In this document: one piece after another, positions 16,884-27,033 of the stretch
Layout: each line of letters opens with the position of its first letter
Position numbering within the stretch: the first letter of the stretch is position 1
Source: Rhodococcus marinonascens NBRC 14363
GTDB lineage: Bacteria; Actinomycetota; Actinomycetes; Mycobacteriales; Mycobacteriaceae
Assembly: GCF_001894885.1 (NCBI RefSeq)
Contig: NZ_BCXB01000012.1
Span: forward strand, 1-64,000
Length of the DNA stretch: 64,000 nucleotides
Direction of reading: 5' to 3'
The notes under the pieces: generated by a model
Seen by the model: the letters and a program-made list of their open reading frames with translations, nothing else
The model's database searches: none
Told to the model about the DNA's origin: nothing
Made by a program: the position numbers and the translations under genes

Positions 16884-18719
16884 ATGGGCCATTACAAGAG
16901 CAACGTCCGCGACCTGGAGTTCAACCTCTTCGAGGTACTCGGTCTCGAGCAGCCGCTGAGCGAAGGCGTGTGGGGCGATCTCGACGCCGACACCGTCCGC
17001 AACATGCTCAGCGAGGTTGCCCGCCTCGCTGAGGGGCCGCTGGCCGAGTCGTTCGCCGACGCCGACCGCAACCCCCCGGTCTTCGACCCCGAGAACCACA
17101 CCGTCACCCTGCCGGAATCCTTCAAGAAGTCGTTCAGCGCCCTGTGGGACGCCGAGTGGTACCGCATGGGACTCTCCGAGGAAATCGGTGGCGTCCCCGT
17201 CCCCCGATCCGTCGTGTGGGCCATCAACGAGCTGATCCTGGGCGCGCAGCCCGCGGCGCACATGTACCAGGCCGGACCGGCGTTCGCCGACGTGCTCTTC
17301 GGCAACGGCACCGACGAGCAGAAGCGGTGGGCCACCACCGCCGTCGAGCGCGGCTGGGGTGCCACGATGGTCCTCACCGAGCCCGACGCCGGCTCCGACG
17401 TCGGTGCCGGTCGCACCAAGGCTGTCAAACAGGACGACGGTTCCTGGCACATCGAGGGCGTCAAGCGGTTCATCACGTCCGCCGACTCCGACGACCTGTT
17501 CGAGAACATCTTCCACCTGGTCTTGGCCCGCCCAGAGGGCGCAGGCCCCGGCACCAAGGGACTGTCGCTGTTCTTCGTCCCGAAGACACACTTCAATTTC
17601 GAGACCAACGAGTTGGGCGAGCGCAACGGCGCCTTCGTCACCAACGTCGAACACAAGATGGGCCTGAAGGTCTCCGCCACCTGCGAGCTCACCTTCGGTG
17701 GCCACGGCATTCCCGCGCAGGGCTGGCTCGTCGGCGAGGTCCATGACGGCATCGCCCAGATGTTCGACGTCATCGAGCACGCCCGCATGATGGTCGGCAC
17801 CAAGGCCATCGCCACGCTCTCCACCGGCTATCTCAACGCCCTCGACTACGCCAAGGAACGCGTCCAGGGCGCCGACCTCACGCAGATGACCGACAAGGCC
17901 GCTCCGCGCGTCACCATCGCCCATCACCCCGACGTCCGTCGCGCCCTCGCGATGCAGAAGGCGTACGCCGAAGGCTTGCGCGCCGTGTACCTCTACACCG
18001 CGGCGCACCAGGACGAGGCCACCGCCAAACTGGTGTCCGGCGCAGACAAGGACCTCGCGTTCCGCGTCAACGACCTGCTGCTGCCGATCGTCAAGGGCGT
18101 CGGCTCCGAGCGCGCGTACCAGTACCTGACCGACAGCCTGCAAACCTTCGGTGGCTCCGGCTTCCTCCAGGACTACCCGATCGAGCAGTACATTCGCGAC
18201 GCGAAGATCGACTCCCTGTACGAGGGCACCACCGCCATCCAGGCGCAGGACTTCTTCTTCCGCAAGATCGCCCGCGACCGTGGTGTGGCACTCGCGCACG
18301 TTGCCGGCGAGGTCAAGAAGTTCATCGACAGTGAGGCAGGCAACGGTCGCCTCAAGACTGAGCGAGCACTACTGGCCACCGCACTCGAAGACGTCCAGGC
18401 CATGGCCGCCACCCTCACTGGGTATCTCATGGGTGCGCAGGAACAGCCGGCCGAGCTGTACAAGGTCGGCCTCGGCTCCGTCCGCTTCCTGATGGCCGTC
18501 GGCGACCTGCTGATCGGCTGGCAGCTGCTGCGTCAGTCGGAGATCGCAATCAAGGCTCTCGACGAGGGCGCATCCGCTGCGGACAAGGCGTTCTACGAGG
18601 GAAAGGTCGCCATCGCGTCCTTCTTCGCCAAGAATGTTCTGCCCGAGCTGACCGCGACGCGCGGCATCGTCGCCAATATCGACAACGACATCATGGAGTT
18701 GGACGAAGCCGCCTTCTGA
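16884..18719 (+). CDS. fadE5: Acyl-CoA dehydrogenase FadE5
   Basis: FAD-dependent dehydrogenase forming trans-2-enoyl-CoA in fatty-acid metabolism. The N-terminus [20 protein letters not shown] and the 611-residue length match mycobacterial FadE5. ACAD blocks are clear: [13 protein letters not shown], the FITSADSDD substrate loop, [16 protein letters not shown] and [15 protein letters not shown], whose Glu is the likely catalytic base, plus the extra C-terminal domain of this clade. The ATG at 16884 has GGGAGAG upstream. FadA2, FabG4 and HtdX homologues lie within 8 kb and share its operator pattern, so these four steps form a complete beta-oxidation-like or elongation cycle. Confidence 0.9.
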   Translation: MGHYKSNVRDLEFNLFEVLGLEQPLSEGVWGDLDADTVRNMLSEVARLAEGPLAESFADADRNPPVFDPENHTVTLPESFKKSFSALWDAEWYRMGLSEEIGGVPVPRSVVWAINELILGAQPAAHMYQAGPAFADVLFGNGTDEQKRWATTAVERGWGATMVLTEPDAGSDVGAGRTKAVKQDDGSWHIEGVKRFITSADSDDLFENIFHLVLARPEGAGPGTKGLSLFFVPKTHFNFETNELGERNGAFVTNVEHKMGLKVSATCELTFGGHGIPAQGWLVGEVHDGIAQMFDVIEHARMMVGTKAIATLSTGYLNALDYAKERVQGADLTQMTDKAAPRVTIAHHPDVRRALAMQKAYAEGLRAVYLYTAAHQDEATAKLVSGADKDLAFRVNDLLLPIVKGVGSERAYQYLTDSLQTFGGSGFLQDYPIEQYIRDAKIDSLYEGTTAIQAQDFFFRKIARDRGVALAHVAGEVKKFIDSEAGNGRLKTERALLATALEDVQAMAATLTGYLMGAQEQPAELYKVGLGSVRFLMAVGDLLIGWQLLRQSEIAIKALDEGASAADKAFYEGKVAIASFFAKNVLPELTATRGIVANIDNDIMELDEAAF

Positions 18720-18736
18720 TCGGCTCCTGATTTCCG

Positions 18737-18781
18737 CACGAAAGCACCCCTTCTCCGGTTCGGAGAAGGGGTGCTTTCGTG
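18737..18781. terminator. Bidirectional terminator between fadE5 and the VanW gene
   Basis: A perfect 21-bp stem (18737-18757 against 18761-18781) with a GTT loop. An A-run on one side and a T-run on the other let it work for both convergent genes. Confidence 0.85.
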
Positions 18782-18789
18782 TGCGGCGG

Positions 18790-20952
18790 CTACTCGCCCC
18801 TTTGTGGCTTCGGCCTGGACGTAGTGGTCTTCGGACTTTCCGGCGGGGAGGACGGCGCCCGCGTGGCGGCGGGAGTCTGCTCGGCAGGCTTGGGCATCGC
18901 GGCGGGTGAGCGTTCGGCCGATTCGGGTGCGCCGGCGGGTTCCTCGCACTTGACGATCGGGATGGGGTCGTAGCGAACCGTCCTCGTATTACGAGAGATC
19001 TCCCGCCCGGTGTCGTGATCGGAGATCACCCGGGTGTCGCTGGCGGTGAACCCCGGTGCGCCGCTGGTGGGGATGCAATTATCACCGGCCGGCAGGGTGA
19101 CTGTGTCCGGTTGGGTCGGCTTCGTACGGTTGCCGGTGATGGACTGGACATCGACCGTCTTGGTTCCCCACATCCTGATGGTCAGATCCGAGCTTCCACC
19201 GATGGCCTGGATCAGTACGCCGGTGTTGGCCGTGTTGCGGAACTGGAGGTCGATAACATCCGCGAATACGGTGGCCTCGCGAGCCTCCGGGTACCGCGAG
19301 ATGTAGTACGAGTGCTCGGTGTGAGCGACGTCTTCCATGCCCGCGAAGTACGAAGCGTTGTACAGAGTCGTCGCCACCTGGCTCACGCCGCCGCCGACAG
19401 CAGTATCCGGGCGACCGTAGTTGATGATCCCCGACTCCACATAGCCCTGGTCCCTGCCACGTGGGCCGGTGTACCCGTTCAGCGAGAAGGTGTCGCCGGG
19501 CTTGATCAACGCGCCGTCGATCTGGTCGGCCGCGAGTCTGATGTTCGTGCCGGACGCCGCAGAGAACCCACTGGTGGTGAACTCGCTGATCACTTCCTTT
19601 ACCCCGAGCGCCTGCGCGTCTTCCGTTGTCAGAGCAGCGGGGACGGCTCCATATACGGCGTTGATTTCGTGAGAATCGTTGCCGCGCAACAATTCGGGCA
19701 GCGCATCCAGAGTCTCGGGCCACTGCACCAAGTCACCTACGACGGCCGGAACCACTGTGGGTGATCCCCCGCTGAGCATGATCGTCGCATCTTTGGGCTC
19801 AACCTCCGTCGATACCAACTGTGGCGCCAGAATACCGATGGCCGCCTCGACGTTGTACGTAGGATTCAGCCCCCCGTCGCCGTCCGGTTCGAATCCGAGG
19901 ATGGCGCCGATCTGCTGACGCGGCACGGTCGCGGCTTCACCGTCACGTCCGGTGACCACCAGGTCCGCGGACGCGGCGGGCGTCGCGATCTCGTCGAAAG
20001 CCTTCTGGACGCCTTCTCTCGTCACCGTCACGGGCACCACGTCGACGGGCAGTTCTACCGTCCGACCGAATGCCCATTCTTCGGTCAACGCCGACGCCGC
20101 CCCCTCACCGTTCAAGGTCTGCCCCCTCAACGGGTCGACCGGCACAGGGGTGGCGTCCTCGAACACGACTGTTCCCTCACGCGGAGCGCGGTCGGTCTGT
20201 CCGCGTAAGTCGTCGACGGCCGCAGCCATTGCGGCGGCGTCGCGGGTCGACACCACGCCGATCTCGTCGGTGGTGAAGAACGACGCAAGTCGGGTGAACG
20301 GGTTGAGCGGTTGTGCATCGGCCCGGTCGAGTGTGGACTCCCAGTCGACGCCGAGACCGGCGGCAGCGGGCACGAGTTCCGCCGACACGTCGCCTGCCTG
20401 CACCGCCACCGGTTGATTCACGCGGGGCTCGACCTGGGCCTCCAACTTGACGGCGGCCGCCTCGCGGGTCATACCACCCACATCGACGCCGACCACGGTC
20501 ACCCCACGCGGGATTTCCCCGGAAGACACGGCGAGGTCCGCGGCATAAGCGATACCGATCACCGCGATGATTCCTCCGGCGATTGCGGCAATCTTCGCCC
20601 AGGGCGCGCGGGCCGAGGTGACGGCAGGTTCGGGCTCCGAGGCCGTCGGCGAGACCTGAGCGTCGACGCTCGCAACCGGCACGGTGGGCTGCTCTGCTGC
20701 CGAGGCGTACGCCTGCGCCGACTCGGAAAGAGGACCCGGAGAAACCGCAGGGATCACCTGCGTGGCGTCGGCATCGGCCCCCGGTTCCGCCCGCGTCGAG
20801 GCTTCCGAATTCAGCAGTTCCGGATCCACGCCGTTGAGGTTTTTGCCTAGGTCACCGAGGTACATTTGCGTCGTGGGTGCTTCGTCGGAGTTCGGCTCGG
20901 GCGGCGCCCCTTCGGGTGTAGCACTCCCTGTATCGCCGTCTTCGTCGCTCAC
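18790..20952 (-). CDS. VanW family protein with peptidoglycan-binding (PG_binding_4-like) repeats
   Basis: A 720-residue single-pass membrane protein. A Glu/Pro-rich cytosolic region of about 150 residues precedes the TM segment (KIAAIAGGIIAVIGIAYA). Outside are two homologous repeats (GVTVVGVDVGGMTREAA region, then GTVVFEDATPVPVDPLRG onwards) of the YkuD-linked PG_binding_4 type. The VanW domain follows, with FSAASGTNIRLAADQIDG, GDTFSLNGYTGPRG, GGGVSQVATTLYNA and HSYYISRYPEARE. A Pro-rich tail ends it. The role is probably cell-wall binding. GTG 20952 with an AGAGGG site is the likely start, because the longer upstream frame runs through a terminator hairpin. Converges with fadE5. Confidence 0.85.
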   Translation of the reverse strand: MSDEDGDTGSATPEGAPPEPNSDEAPTTQMYLGDLGKNLNGVDPELLNSEASTRAEPGADADATQVIPAVSPGPLSESAQAYASAAEQPTVPVASVDAQVSPTASEPEPAVTSARAPWAKIAAIAGGIIAVIGIAYAADLAVSSGEIPRGVTVVGVDVGGMTREAAAVKLEAQVEPRVNQPVAVQAGDVSAELVPAAAGLGVDWESTLDRADAQPLNPFTRLASFFTTDEIGVVSTRDAAAMAAAVDDLRGQTDRAPREGTVVFEDATPVPVDPLRGQTLNGEGAASALTEEWAFGRTVELPVDVVPVTVTREGVQKAFDEIATPAASADLVVTGRDGEAATVPRQQIGAILGFEPDGDGGLNPTYNVEAAIGILAPQLVSTEVEPKDATIMLSGGSPTVVPAVVGDLVQWPETLDALPELLRGNDSHEINAVYGAVPAALTTEDAQALGVKEVISEFTTSGFSAASGTNIRLAADQIDGALIKPGDTFSLNGYTGPRGRDQGYVESGIINYGRPDTAVGGGVSQVATTLYNASYFAGMEDVAHTEHSYYISRYPEAREATVFADVIDLQFRNTANTGVLIQAIGGSSDLTIRMWGTKTVDVQSITGNRTKPTQPDTVTLPAGDNCIPTSGAPGFTASDTRVISDHDTGREISRNTRTVRYDPIPIVKCEEPAGAPESAERSPAAMPKPAEQTPAATRAPSSPPESPKTTTSRPKPQRGE

Positions 20953-21110
20953 CGTGGCCCTCTCACCGAGTTGTCCTTCGTACGGGTTGTCCTTCGTACG
21001 GGCCTCGGCTTGCCGTTGATGCTCGTTGCATTTCAGGCGGGATCCGATTCGAGCGAGGTCCGGTTCAGACCCCGCGACCCTACGACAGACTACCGGCGCC
21101 GGAAACGCGA
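20953..21110. other. VanW promoter region
   Basis: Upstream DNA of the minus-strand VanW gene. It contains a short direct repeat of TTGTCCTTCGTACGGG near 20974-21002. No gene seen. Confidence 0.4.
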
Positions 21111-21159
21111 GAGCCCCGCGCTGCTGCCAGGTCGGGGGCCAGGCAGCAGCACGGGGCTC
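21111..21159 (-). terminator. Terminator of fadA2
   Basis: GAGCCCCG pairs with CGGGGCTC and, after one mismatch, GCTGCTGCC pairs with GGCAGCAGC, around a 13-base loop. It lies about 150 bases beyond the fadA2 stop, before the VanW promoter. Confidence 0.7.
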
Positions 21160-21307
21160 ATAGAGATATCGCCAGTTAATCTCCAGCGTTACACCTGTCG
21201 CAAGGAGTTTTCGGAAGATCCGACCAACTCCTCGTTGCCGGATGCCCGTTCGCCATGCGAACATGCTGGCCTTTCCGGACTGTCAGCTACCGGAAAGACC
21301 AGTCGGA

Positions 21308-22642
21308 TCACGCCTCTATGATTGCCGTCACGCCTTGACCACCAGCTGCACAAATCGAGATCAGCCCGCGTCCCGATCCCTTCTCGGCGAGCGCCTTGGC
21401 GAGCGATGCGACGATGCGGCCGCCGGTAGCAGCGAATGGGTGACCCGCGGCCAACGACGACCCGTTGACGTTCAGCTTGCTGCGATCGATGTAGCCGAGT
21501 GCTCCGTCGAGACCCAGCCGTTCCTTGCAGTACTCCTCCGATTCGAATGCCTGCAGCGTCGCCAACACGACGGACGCGAAAGCCTCGTGGATCTCGTAGT
21601 AGTCGAAGTCCTGAAGTGTGAGGCCGTTGCGGGCCAGTAGGCGCGGGATCGCATACGTCGGCGCCATCAGGAGCCCGTCCTTGCCGTGGATGTAGTCGAC
21701 AGCCGCGGTCTCGGAGTCGACGAGATGAGCGAGCACCGGCAGCTTGCGCTCGGCGGCCCACTCGTCGCTGGACAGCAGGACCGCCGACGCGCCGTCGGTG
21801 AGCGGGGTCGAGTTGCCCGCCGTCATCGTGGCATCGCCCGCCTTCACGCCGAAAGCCGGCTTCAGCGTCGACAGCTTCTCGACGGTGGAGCCGGGACGCA
21901 GGTTGTCGTCACGGGTGAGCCCCAGGAACGGCGTCACCAAGTCGTCGAAGAATCCGCGGTCGTAGGCGGCGGCCATGTTCTGGTGGCTGGCGGCGGCCAG
22001 TTCGTCCTGGTCCTCGCGGCGGACGCCGAACTCCTTGGCGGTGATCGCCGCGTGTTCACCCATGGAGAGGCCGGTGCGAGGCTCGCCATTACGCGGGATC
22101 TCGACACCAAGCATGGACGGGCGCACATTGCCGAGGAGCTTGATGCGGTCGGCGGTGCTCTTCGCGCGGTTCAGCGACAGCAGGAAGTCGCGAAGCTCGT
22201 CGTTCACGCCGATCGGGGCGTCGGATGTGGTATCGACGCCGCCACCCACTCCGGCGTCGATACGTCCGGCCGCGATCGCATCGCCGACGGCGACGATCGA
22301 CTGCAGGCCGGTGCCGCACGCCTGCTGCAGGTCGAAGGCCTGAGTGTAGGGGCTCAGCGCGCTACCGAGGACGCATTCGCGCATCAGGTTGAAGTCGCGG
22401 CTGTGCTTGAGGACGGCGCCGCCGGCGACGAGGCCGAGCTTCTCGCCCTGCAGGTTGAAGCGGCTGACCAGCCCGTCGAGGGTGGCGGTGAACATGTCCT
22501 GGTTGGACGCCTGCGCGTACGCCTTGTCGGAGCGGGCGAAGGGAATACGATTTCCGCCGACGATGGCGACGGGACGCTGCTGCTTTCCGCGCGGCTTCGG
22601 CGCCGCTGCGGACTTCGAGTTGGTGCGAGCTTTGCTGGTCAC
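21308..22642 (-). CDS. fadA2: Acetyl-CoA acyltransferase (thiolase) FadA2
   Basis: Thiolase that cleaves or condenses 3-ketoacyl-CoA. The acyl-accepting Cys is in QQACGTGLQ, the His in NGSSLAAGHPFAATGGR, the second Cys in CAAGGQG, and EIHEAFA is the family NEAF-like motif. GTG 22642 follows GGAG and gives 444 residues, close to mycobacterial FadA2; a longer in-frame extension reaches past the fabG4 start and crosses the operator. Divergent from fabG4 over 132 bases with the shared palindrome. Together with FadE5, FabG4 and HtdX it completes an acyl-chain cycle. Confidence 0.9.
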   Translation of the reverse strand: MTSKARTNSKSAAAPKPRGKQQRPVAIVGGNRIPFARSDKAYAQASNQDMFTATLDGLVSRFNLQGEKLGLVAGGAVLKHSRDFNLMRECVLGSALSPYTQAFDLQQACGTGLQSIVAVGDAIAAGRIDAGVGGGVDTTSDAPIGVNDELRDFLLSLNRAKSTADRIKLLGNVRPSMLGVEIPRNGEPRTGLSMGEHAAITAKEFGVRREDQDELAAASHQNMAAAYDRGFFDDLVTPFLGLTRDDNLRPGSTVEKLSTLKPAFGVKAGDATMTAGNSTPLTDGASAVLLSSDEWAAERKLPVLAHLVDSETAAVDYIHGKDGLLMAPTYAIPRLLARNGLTLQDFDYYEIHEAFASVVLATLQAFESEEYCKERLGLDGALGYIDRSKLNVNGSSLAAGHPFAATGGRIVASLAKALAEKGSGRGLISICAAGGQGVTAIIEA

Positions 22643-22687
22643 TGAACGTCTCCAAGGATCTGGTGCGATTACCTGTTGGCTACTATT

Positions 22688-22703
22688 CTTACTCAGGAGT
22701 AAG
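22688..22703. promoter_or_regulatory. 16-bp operator palindrome between fadA2 and fabG4
   Basis: CTTACTC-AG-GAGTAAG is a perfect inverted repeat containing TTACT-CAGG-AGTAA. It lies 46 bases before the fadA2 start and 72 before the fabG4 start, placed to control both divergent genes. Confidence 0.65.
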
Positions 22704-22774
22704 TTTCTTGTCGACACCGACACCGTATTCGGTGCCCGGTGACTGACCACCCAAAGACGACAGAAGGTAGGACA

Positions 22775-24121
22775 GTGGCAGCCAGCAAGGGAGCTCCCGA
22801 CATCTATTCCCAGTTCCTCTCATCCGCGCCCGGCGCGTTCATCGCCGCGAAGGCGGGACTGCCGCGTCCCGAGAACCTGCGGCGGTACAAGCACGGCGAA
22901 CCCCCGCTCCCCGGCCCTGTCCTGATCGGCGGGAAGGGCCGTCTCGCCGAGCCGCTGCGTCAACTGCTGTCGGACTACCCCGCCGCAAGCCCCGGCGACG
23001 ACGTGTACGGCGCCCTCGTATTCGACGCCACCGGCATCGGTTCAGTCACCGAGCTCGAGCAGCTGTTCCAGTTCTTCCAGCCCGTCATCCGCAACCTCGC
23101 GCCGTCCGCGCGCGTCGTCGTGATCGGCACCACCCCGGAAGAAACGTCCGGCGTAGACGAGCAAATCGCCCAGCGCGCGCTCGAGGGCTTCACCCGCAGC
23201 GTCGGAAAGGAAGTCAAGCGCGGCGCCACGGCTCAGCTCGTCTACGCCTCGCCTAATGCCTCCGCCGGATTGTCGGGCCTCGAATCCACCCTCCGCTTCC
23301 TGCTGTCGGCCAAGTCCGCGTTCGTCAGCGGCCAGGTCATCCGAGTCGGCGACGAAGACTCTGTCGCGCCCGCCGACTGGGACAGGCCCCTCGCAGGCAA
23401 GGTTGCCATCGTGACGGGTGCGGCCCGCGGCATCGGCGCCACCATCGCCGAGGTCCTCTCCCGCGACGGCGCGCATGTCATCTGCGCCGACATCCCGGCC
23501 GCCGGTGAGGCGCTCTCCGAGACGGCGAACAAGGTGGGCGGCACGTCCCTCGCGCTGGACGTCACCGCCGACGATGCGGCCGACAAGCTGGCCGAGTTCG
23601 TCCTCGAACGGCACGGCGGCGCGGACATCATCGTCCACAATGCAGGCATCACCCGCGACAAGACGCTCGCCAACATGGACGAGGGCCGATGGAACATGGT
23701 GATCGGCGTCAACCTTATTGCGCCGCAACGAATCACCGATACTCTCGTCGCCAAGGGCGCCCTGAAGGAGGGCGGCCGCGTGGTCGATGTCTCGTCCATC
23801 GCCGGCATCGCGGGCAACCGCGGCCAGACCAACTACGGTACCTCGAAGGCCGGCGTCGTCGGTTTGGTGCAGGCGACCGCGCCCGTGCTGGCAAAGAAGA
23901 AGATCACCATCAACGCCGTCGCACCTGGCTTCATCGAGACGGCGATGACCGCGGCGGTCCCATTCGCCACACGCGAGGCCGGACGCCGCATGAGTTCCCT
24001 ACTGCAGGGTGGTGAAACCGTCGACGTCGCCGAAACCGTCGCCTACTTCGCCAGCCCCGCTTCCAACGCCGTCACGGGGCAGATCGTCCGGGTCTGCGGC
24101 CAGAGCCTGCTGGGTGCGTGA
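22775..24121 (+). CDS. fabG4: 3-oxoacyl-ACP/CoA reductase, high-molecular-weight FabG4
   Basis: A two-domain short-chain dehydrogenase of 448 residues. The N-terminal half is a degenerate Rossmann-like domain. The C-terminal half is a full [19 protein letters not shown] binds nucleotide, NAGITRD follows, the catalytic Ser is in VSSIAGIAG, and YGTSKAG supplies Tyr and Lys. Length and layout match M. tuberculosis FabG4, an NADH-preferring reductase of long 3-oxoacyl-CoA. GTG 22775 has AGGTAGGA upstream. The ATGA overlap with the next gene suggests translational coupling. Confidence 0.9.
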   Translation: MAASKGAPDIYSQFLSSAPGAFIAAKAGLPRPENLRRYKHGEPPLPGPVLIGGKGRLAEPLRQLLSDYPAASPGDDVYGALVFDATGIGSVTELEQLFQFFQPVIRNLAPSARVVVIGTTPEETSGVDEQIAQRALEGFTRSVGKEVKRGATAQLVYASPNASAGLSGLESTLRFLLSAKSAFVSGQVIRVGDEDSVAPADWDRPLAGKVAIVTGAARGIGATIAEVLSRDGAHVICADIPAAGEALSETANKVGGTSLALDVTADDAADKLAEFVLERHGGADIIVHNAGITRDKTLANMDEGRWNMVIGVNLIAPQRITDTLVAKGALKEGGRVVDVSSIAGIAGNRGQTNYGTSKAGVVGLVQATAPVLAKKKITINAVAPGFIETAMTAAVPFATREAGRRMSSLLQGGETVDVAETVAYFASPASNAVTGQIVRVCGQSLLGA

Positions 24122-24984
24122 TGGCGGGCAAGATCGTGCAACTCACCGAGAAGCCCCGCACGCTGGACATCTACACTCGCGCAGTCCGCAGTGCGATGCC
24201 TTTCATCGGGGCCAGTGGGCACGACGCCCCGGACACCACGCTCGTCCTCAATGGCATGCGCGTCGACACCGACAACTTGGCGGCCTACGACCGGGTCACC
24301 GGCCTGCGCTTCGGTGACGTCCTTCCGGTGACGTACCCATTCACCCTGGTGTTCCCGATCATGATGAAGTTGATGGTGTCGGACGGGTTTCCCTTCCCTG
24401 CCATCGGATCCGTACACGCGGAGAACGTCATCGAGCAGTTCCGGCCCATTTCGGTGAGCGAACCGCTCGATGTGTCGGTGCGCGCGGCGAATCTGCGCGA
24501 GCACCGCAAGGGTCTGCTGATCGATGTGATCAGCGAGATCAAAGTCGGACGCGAACTCGTGTGGAGGCAGACGTCCACCCTGTTGCGCCAGCAGAAGACG
24601 TCGCTGTCCGGCCAGAAGGGTTCCGAGCCGAAGGCCGAGGAGCAGCCGCCGCGCCCCTTGCGGACGCTACGGGTCGATCAGAAGACGATCAGCAGGTACG
24701 CCGCCGTGTCGGGTGACCGCAACCCGATTCACGTGTCGTCCTTGGGCGCCAAGGCTTTCGGATTTCCGAAGACCATCGCGCACGGCATGTGGAGCGCGGC
24801 TGCCGTCCTCGGCTCCGTGGAGGGGCGGATTCCGGATGCCGTCACCTACAGCGTCCGCTTCGGCAAGCCCATTCTGCTTCCGTCCACGCTCAACGTGTAC
24901 GCCGATCAGACCGACGACGGCTGGGATCTGTCGGTCAAGCACCCGAAGAAGGGTTACCCCCACCTCACGGCGACGCTACGGTAG
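24118..24984 (+). CDS. htdX: 3-hydroxyacyl-thioester dehydratase, MaoC-type (HtdX-like)
   Basis: A double-hotdog (R)-specific enoyl hydratase of 288 residues. The C-terminal hotdog has the catalytic hydratase 2 motif [19 protein letters not shown], with Asp and His five residues apart, followed by [10 protein letters not shown]. The N-terminal hotdog is structural. It overlaps fabG4 by ATGA, matching the HtdX-FabG4 pair of mycobacteria, and would interconvert the FabG4 product and enoyl thioesters. A strong hairpin follows directly. Confidence 0.85.
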   Translation: MMAGKIVQLTEKPRTLDIYTRAVRSAMPFIGASGHDAPDTTLVLNGMRVDTDNLAAYDRVTGLRFGDVLPVTYPFTLVFPIMMKLMVSDGFPFPAIGSVHAENVIEQFRPISVSEPLDVSVRAANLREHRKGLLIDVISEIKVGRELVWRQTSTLLRQQKTSLSGQKGSEPKAEEQPPRPLRTLRVDQKTISRYAAVSGDRNPIHVSSLGAKAFGFPKTIAHGMWSAAAVLGSVEGRIPDAVTYSVRFGKPILLPSTLNVYADQTDDGWDLSVKHPKKGYPHLTATLR

Positions 24985-24995
24985 CTACTCGCCGG

Positions 24996-25042
24996 GTGAA
25001 TGTACCTTTCGGCGCCGCGAAGGCGTCGAAAGGTACATTCAC
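24996..25042. terminator. Bidirectional terminator, htdX / tetR
   Basis: GTGAATGTACCTTTCG (24996-25011) pairs perfectly with 25027-25042 over 16 bp, and the loop itself folds (GCGCC/GGCGT). It covers the stop codon of the convergent tetR gene. Confidence 0.8.
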
Positions 25043-25638
25043 TCCGACTTCTTCTCGCCGGCGAGGCCGCGCCACGCAAGAGACTCCAGCAGATCGGCCG
25101 CCGTAGCGACCTCGATCTCGCCGCCGGCGACACGGTCGGCCACGGCCTCACCCGCGCCGACGAGGGCGATCGAGATCAGCTCGAAATCCTGACCCACATT
25201 CGGGTCCCGCGTGCTCGACTCGAGCAGGTGCGCGGTCAACTCGATCAGACGGTCTCGACTCGACTTCACCGTACCGACGAACGCCTGTTGCCCCATGGCC
25301 TGGCGATACAACACCATCCACGACTTGCGGTGCGTACTCACGAACCCGAGAAACCCCTCGAGTGCGCGACGCAACTGTTCCCGCGGGCCCAGGCTGGGAT
25401 CTCCCGCCGGAGCGAGCGCCTCGACGAAGAGGAGACCCTCCCGCTTAATGCAGGCGGAAAACAATTCGTCCTTGGAGCCGTAGTACAAATACAGCATCGG
25501 TTTCGAGATTTCCGCCCTGGCCGCAATCGCGTCCATCGACGTCTCATGAAATCCTCTGTCGGAAAAGACGTCGACAGCCGCATCCAGCATCTGCTGCTCG
25601 CGCACTGCGCGTGGCAGTCGCTTGGTGCCGCCGGCCAT
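25039..25638 (-). CDS. TetR-family transcriptional regulator
   Basis: A 199-residue repressor. The N-terminal HTH reads REQQMLDAAVDVFSDRGFHE, TSMDAIAARAEISKPMLYLY and YGSKDELFSACI, and the C-terminal helical ligand domain is variable. It is placed like Rv0238 of M. tuberculosis, beside htdX and lpqI. A TTACT-TTAC-GGTAA site lies 32 bases before its ATG, and the same pattern precedes fadE5 and lies between fadA2 and fabG4, so I infer autoregulation and control of this lipid cycle, with an acyl-CoA as probable ligand. Confidence 0.85.
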   Translation of the reverse strand: MAGGTKRLPRAVREQQMLDAAVDVFSDRGFHETSMDAIAARAEISKPMLYLYYGSKDELFSACIKREGLLFVEALAPAGDPSLGPREQLRRALEGFLGFVSTHRKSWMVLYRQAMGQQAFVGTVKSSRDRLIELTAHLLESSTRDPNVGQDFELISIALVGAGEAVADRVAGGEIEVATAADLLESLAWRGLAGEKKSE

Positions 25639-25669
25639 ACATCCTCCATCGATCGTCGAACCCGGTATC

Positions 25670-25683
25670 TTACTTTACGGTAA
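25670..25683. promoter_or_regulatory. TTACY-N4-RGTAA operator candidate, tetR promoter
   Basis: TTACT-TTAC-GGTAA, 32 bases upstream of the tetR start. Third member of the motif set at 16813-16826 and 22688-22703. Confidence 0.5.
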
Positions 25684-25758
25684 TAAGCTGGGTCCGGTCG
25701 ACAGACGAGAAGACGGCGCCGAAGAGTCGGTGGAAACCCATGGCGTGCGTGGTAGTCG

Positions 25759-26913
25759 CTAGCAGGCGAGCGCACCCTTGGCGCGCGCAACCGTCAGAAC
25801 CGCCTCGTCGACGCGCTGCTGAGGCAATTTACCTGATGCCACAACGCTTTCGAGGTGATCAAGTACCTGCGGAACGTCGTCGGTGGTGAGCCACAGTGCG
25901 ATGTCCACACCCGATTCCAGCGCGGTCTCGACCGCCTCGGCGATGTCATAGCGGTCGGTGATCGCCTTCATGCCACTCAGGTCATCGGTGAAGATGGGTC
26001 CGGCGAACGGCGCCGCGCCGTATCCGATGCCGCCGCGCAACAGCGCCACCGCGTCGGGACTGATACTCGCAGGCACGCCCGGGGCTGTCAGGCCCGGGAC
26101 TTCGAGGTGGCCGAGCATGACGCCGACACCCGTCGGCCCGAGGTCTCGGAACGGAATGAGATCCTTCGCCCGCAGCCGGTCGAGTGGCGGGGTGGTGACT
26201 GCACCGGTGTGCGAATCACCGGACGCCGACCCATGGCCGGGAAAGTGCTTGATCACGGGCAGGATTCCGGCGTCCCGCATTCCGCGCGCATAGGCGCCGG
26301 CGTAGCGGGTGACGACGGCAGGGTCGTTCGAGTACGAGCGGTCGCCGATAACGCTGTTGTCAGGTTGGCTGCTCACGTCCACGTCGGGGGCGAAATTGAC
26401 CGTGACTCCCAAGTCCTTGAGCCCTCGGCCGCGCTCGAGCGCCATCTGATAGGTCTGCTCCTCCGTCATTGTCGCTGCGGTCTGCCGGGCGGACGGTTCG
26501 GGCCCGAGAAGGTTCTCGACGCGAGAGACGCGGCCACCTTCCTCGTCGATGGTCACCATCAGCGGCAGCGACGACGCCGACGCGACCTGAGCGACCTCAC
26601 GGTTGGCCAGCAGGGACTCGTCGGTCCAACTGCCGATGAAGATGCCGCCGACCTGTTCATCGAGAACCACCTGCACAGCGTCTGCGGTCCCGGTAACACC
26701 GACATTCAATAGCTGAGCAAGCTTGTGCCGCAACGACAAAGACTGCAGGAACTCCGTCTCACACGTCGCCGGCGCGGCCACGGGAGACTCGGCAGCGGCG
26801 TGCGAAACCGGCCCGGCGGGGGAAGATTCCGGGACAGTGCCGATGCCACCCTGGGAACATCCGGCGACGAGGCCGGTGCACGCAATGAGCGCAAGTGCAT
26901 ACTTGATCCGCAT
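25759..26913 (-). CDS. lpqI: Lipoprotein beta-N-acetylhexosaminidase, NagZ/LpqI-like (GH3)
   Basis: A lipid-anchored glycoside hydrolase family 3 enzyme of 384 residues that would release N-acetylglucosamine from muropeptides during wall recycling. The signal peptide ends in lipobox LVAGC. The GH3/NagZ motif IKHFPGHGSASGDSH gives the catalytic His region, and FTDDLSGM follows. The ATG at 26913 gives a normal lipoprotein signal; a much longer frame upstream runs antisense through neighbouring genes and is not real. Order tetR-lpqI matches mycobacteria. Confidence 0.85.
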   Translation of the reverse strand: MRIKYALALIACTGLVAGCSQGGIGTVPESSPAGPVSHAAAESPVAAPATCETEFLQSLSLRHKLAQLLNVGVTGTADAVQVVLDEQVGGIFIGSWTDESLLANREVAQVASASSLPLMVTIDEEGGRVSRVENLLGPEPSARQTAATMTEEQTYQMALERGRGLKDLGVTVNFAPDVDVSSQPDNSVIGDRSYSNDPAVVTRYAGAYARGMRDAGILPVIKHFPGHGSASGDSHTGAVTTPPLDRLRAKDLIPFRDLGPTGVGVMLGHLEVPGLTAPGVPASISPDAVALLRGGIGYGAAPFAGPIFTDDLSGMKAITDRYDIAEAVETALESGVDIALWLTTDDVPQVLDHLESVVASGKLPQQRVDEAVLTVARAKGALAC

Positions 26914-27033
26914 GTGTTCGACGGTAACCCAGCCCATCACCGACGCTTCCGCATCGGGGCCCGGAATCGGGTAGCCGTCGTTGCCCGTCTTGCTAACCTG
27001 TGTGTAGCGGAAACCCGTACTCAGGAGGTTCTG

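Noticed and set aside
16863-18299. Long open frame antisense to fadE5
   Set aside because: Composition is that of a reverse-frame shadow and the plus strand is an obvious acyl-CoA dehydrogenase.
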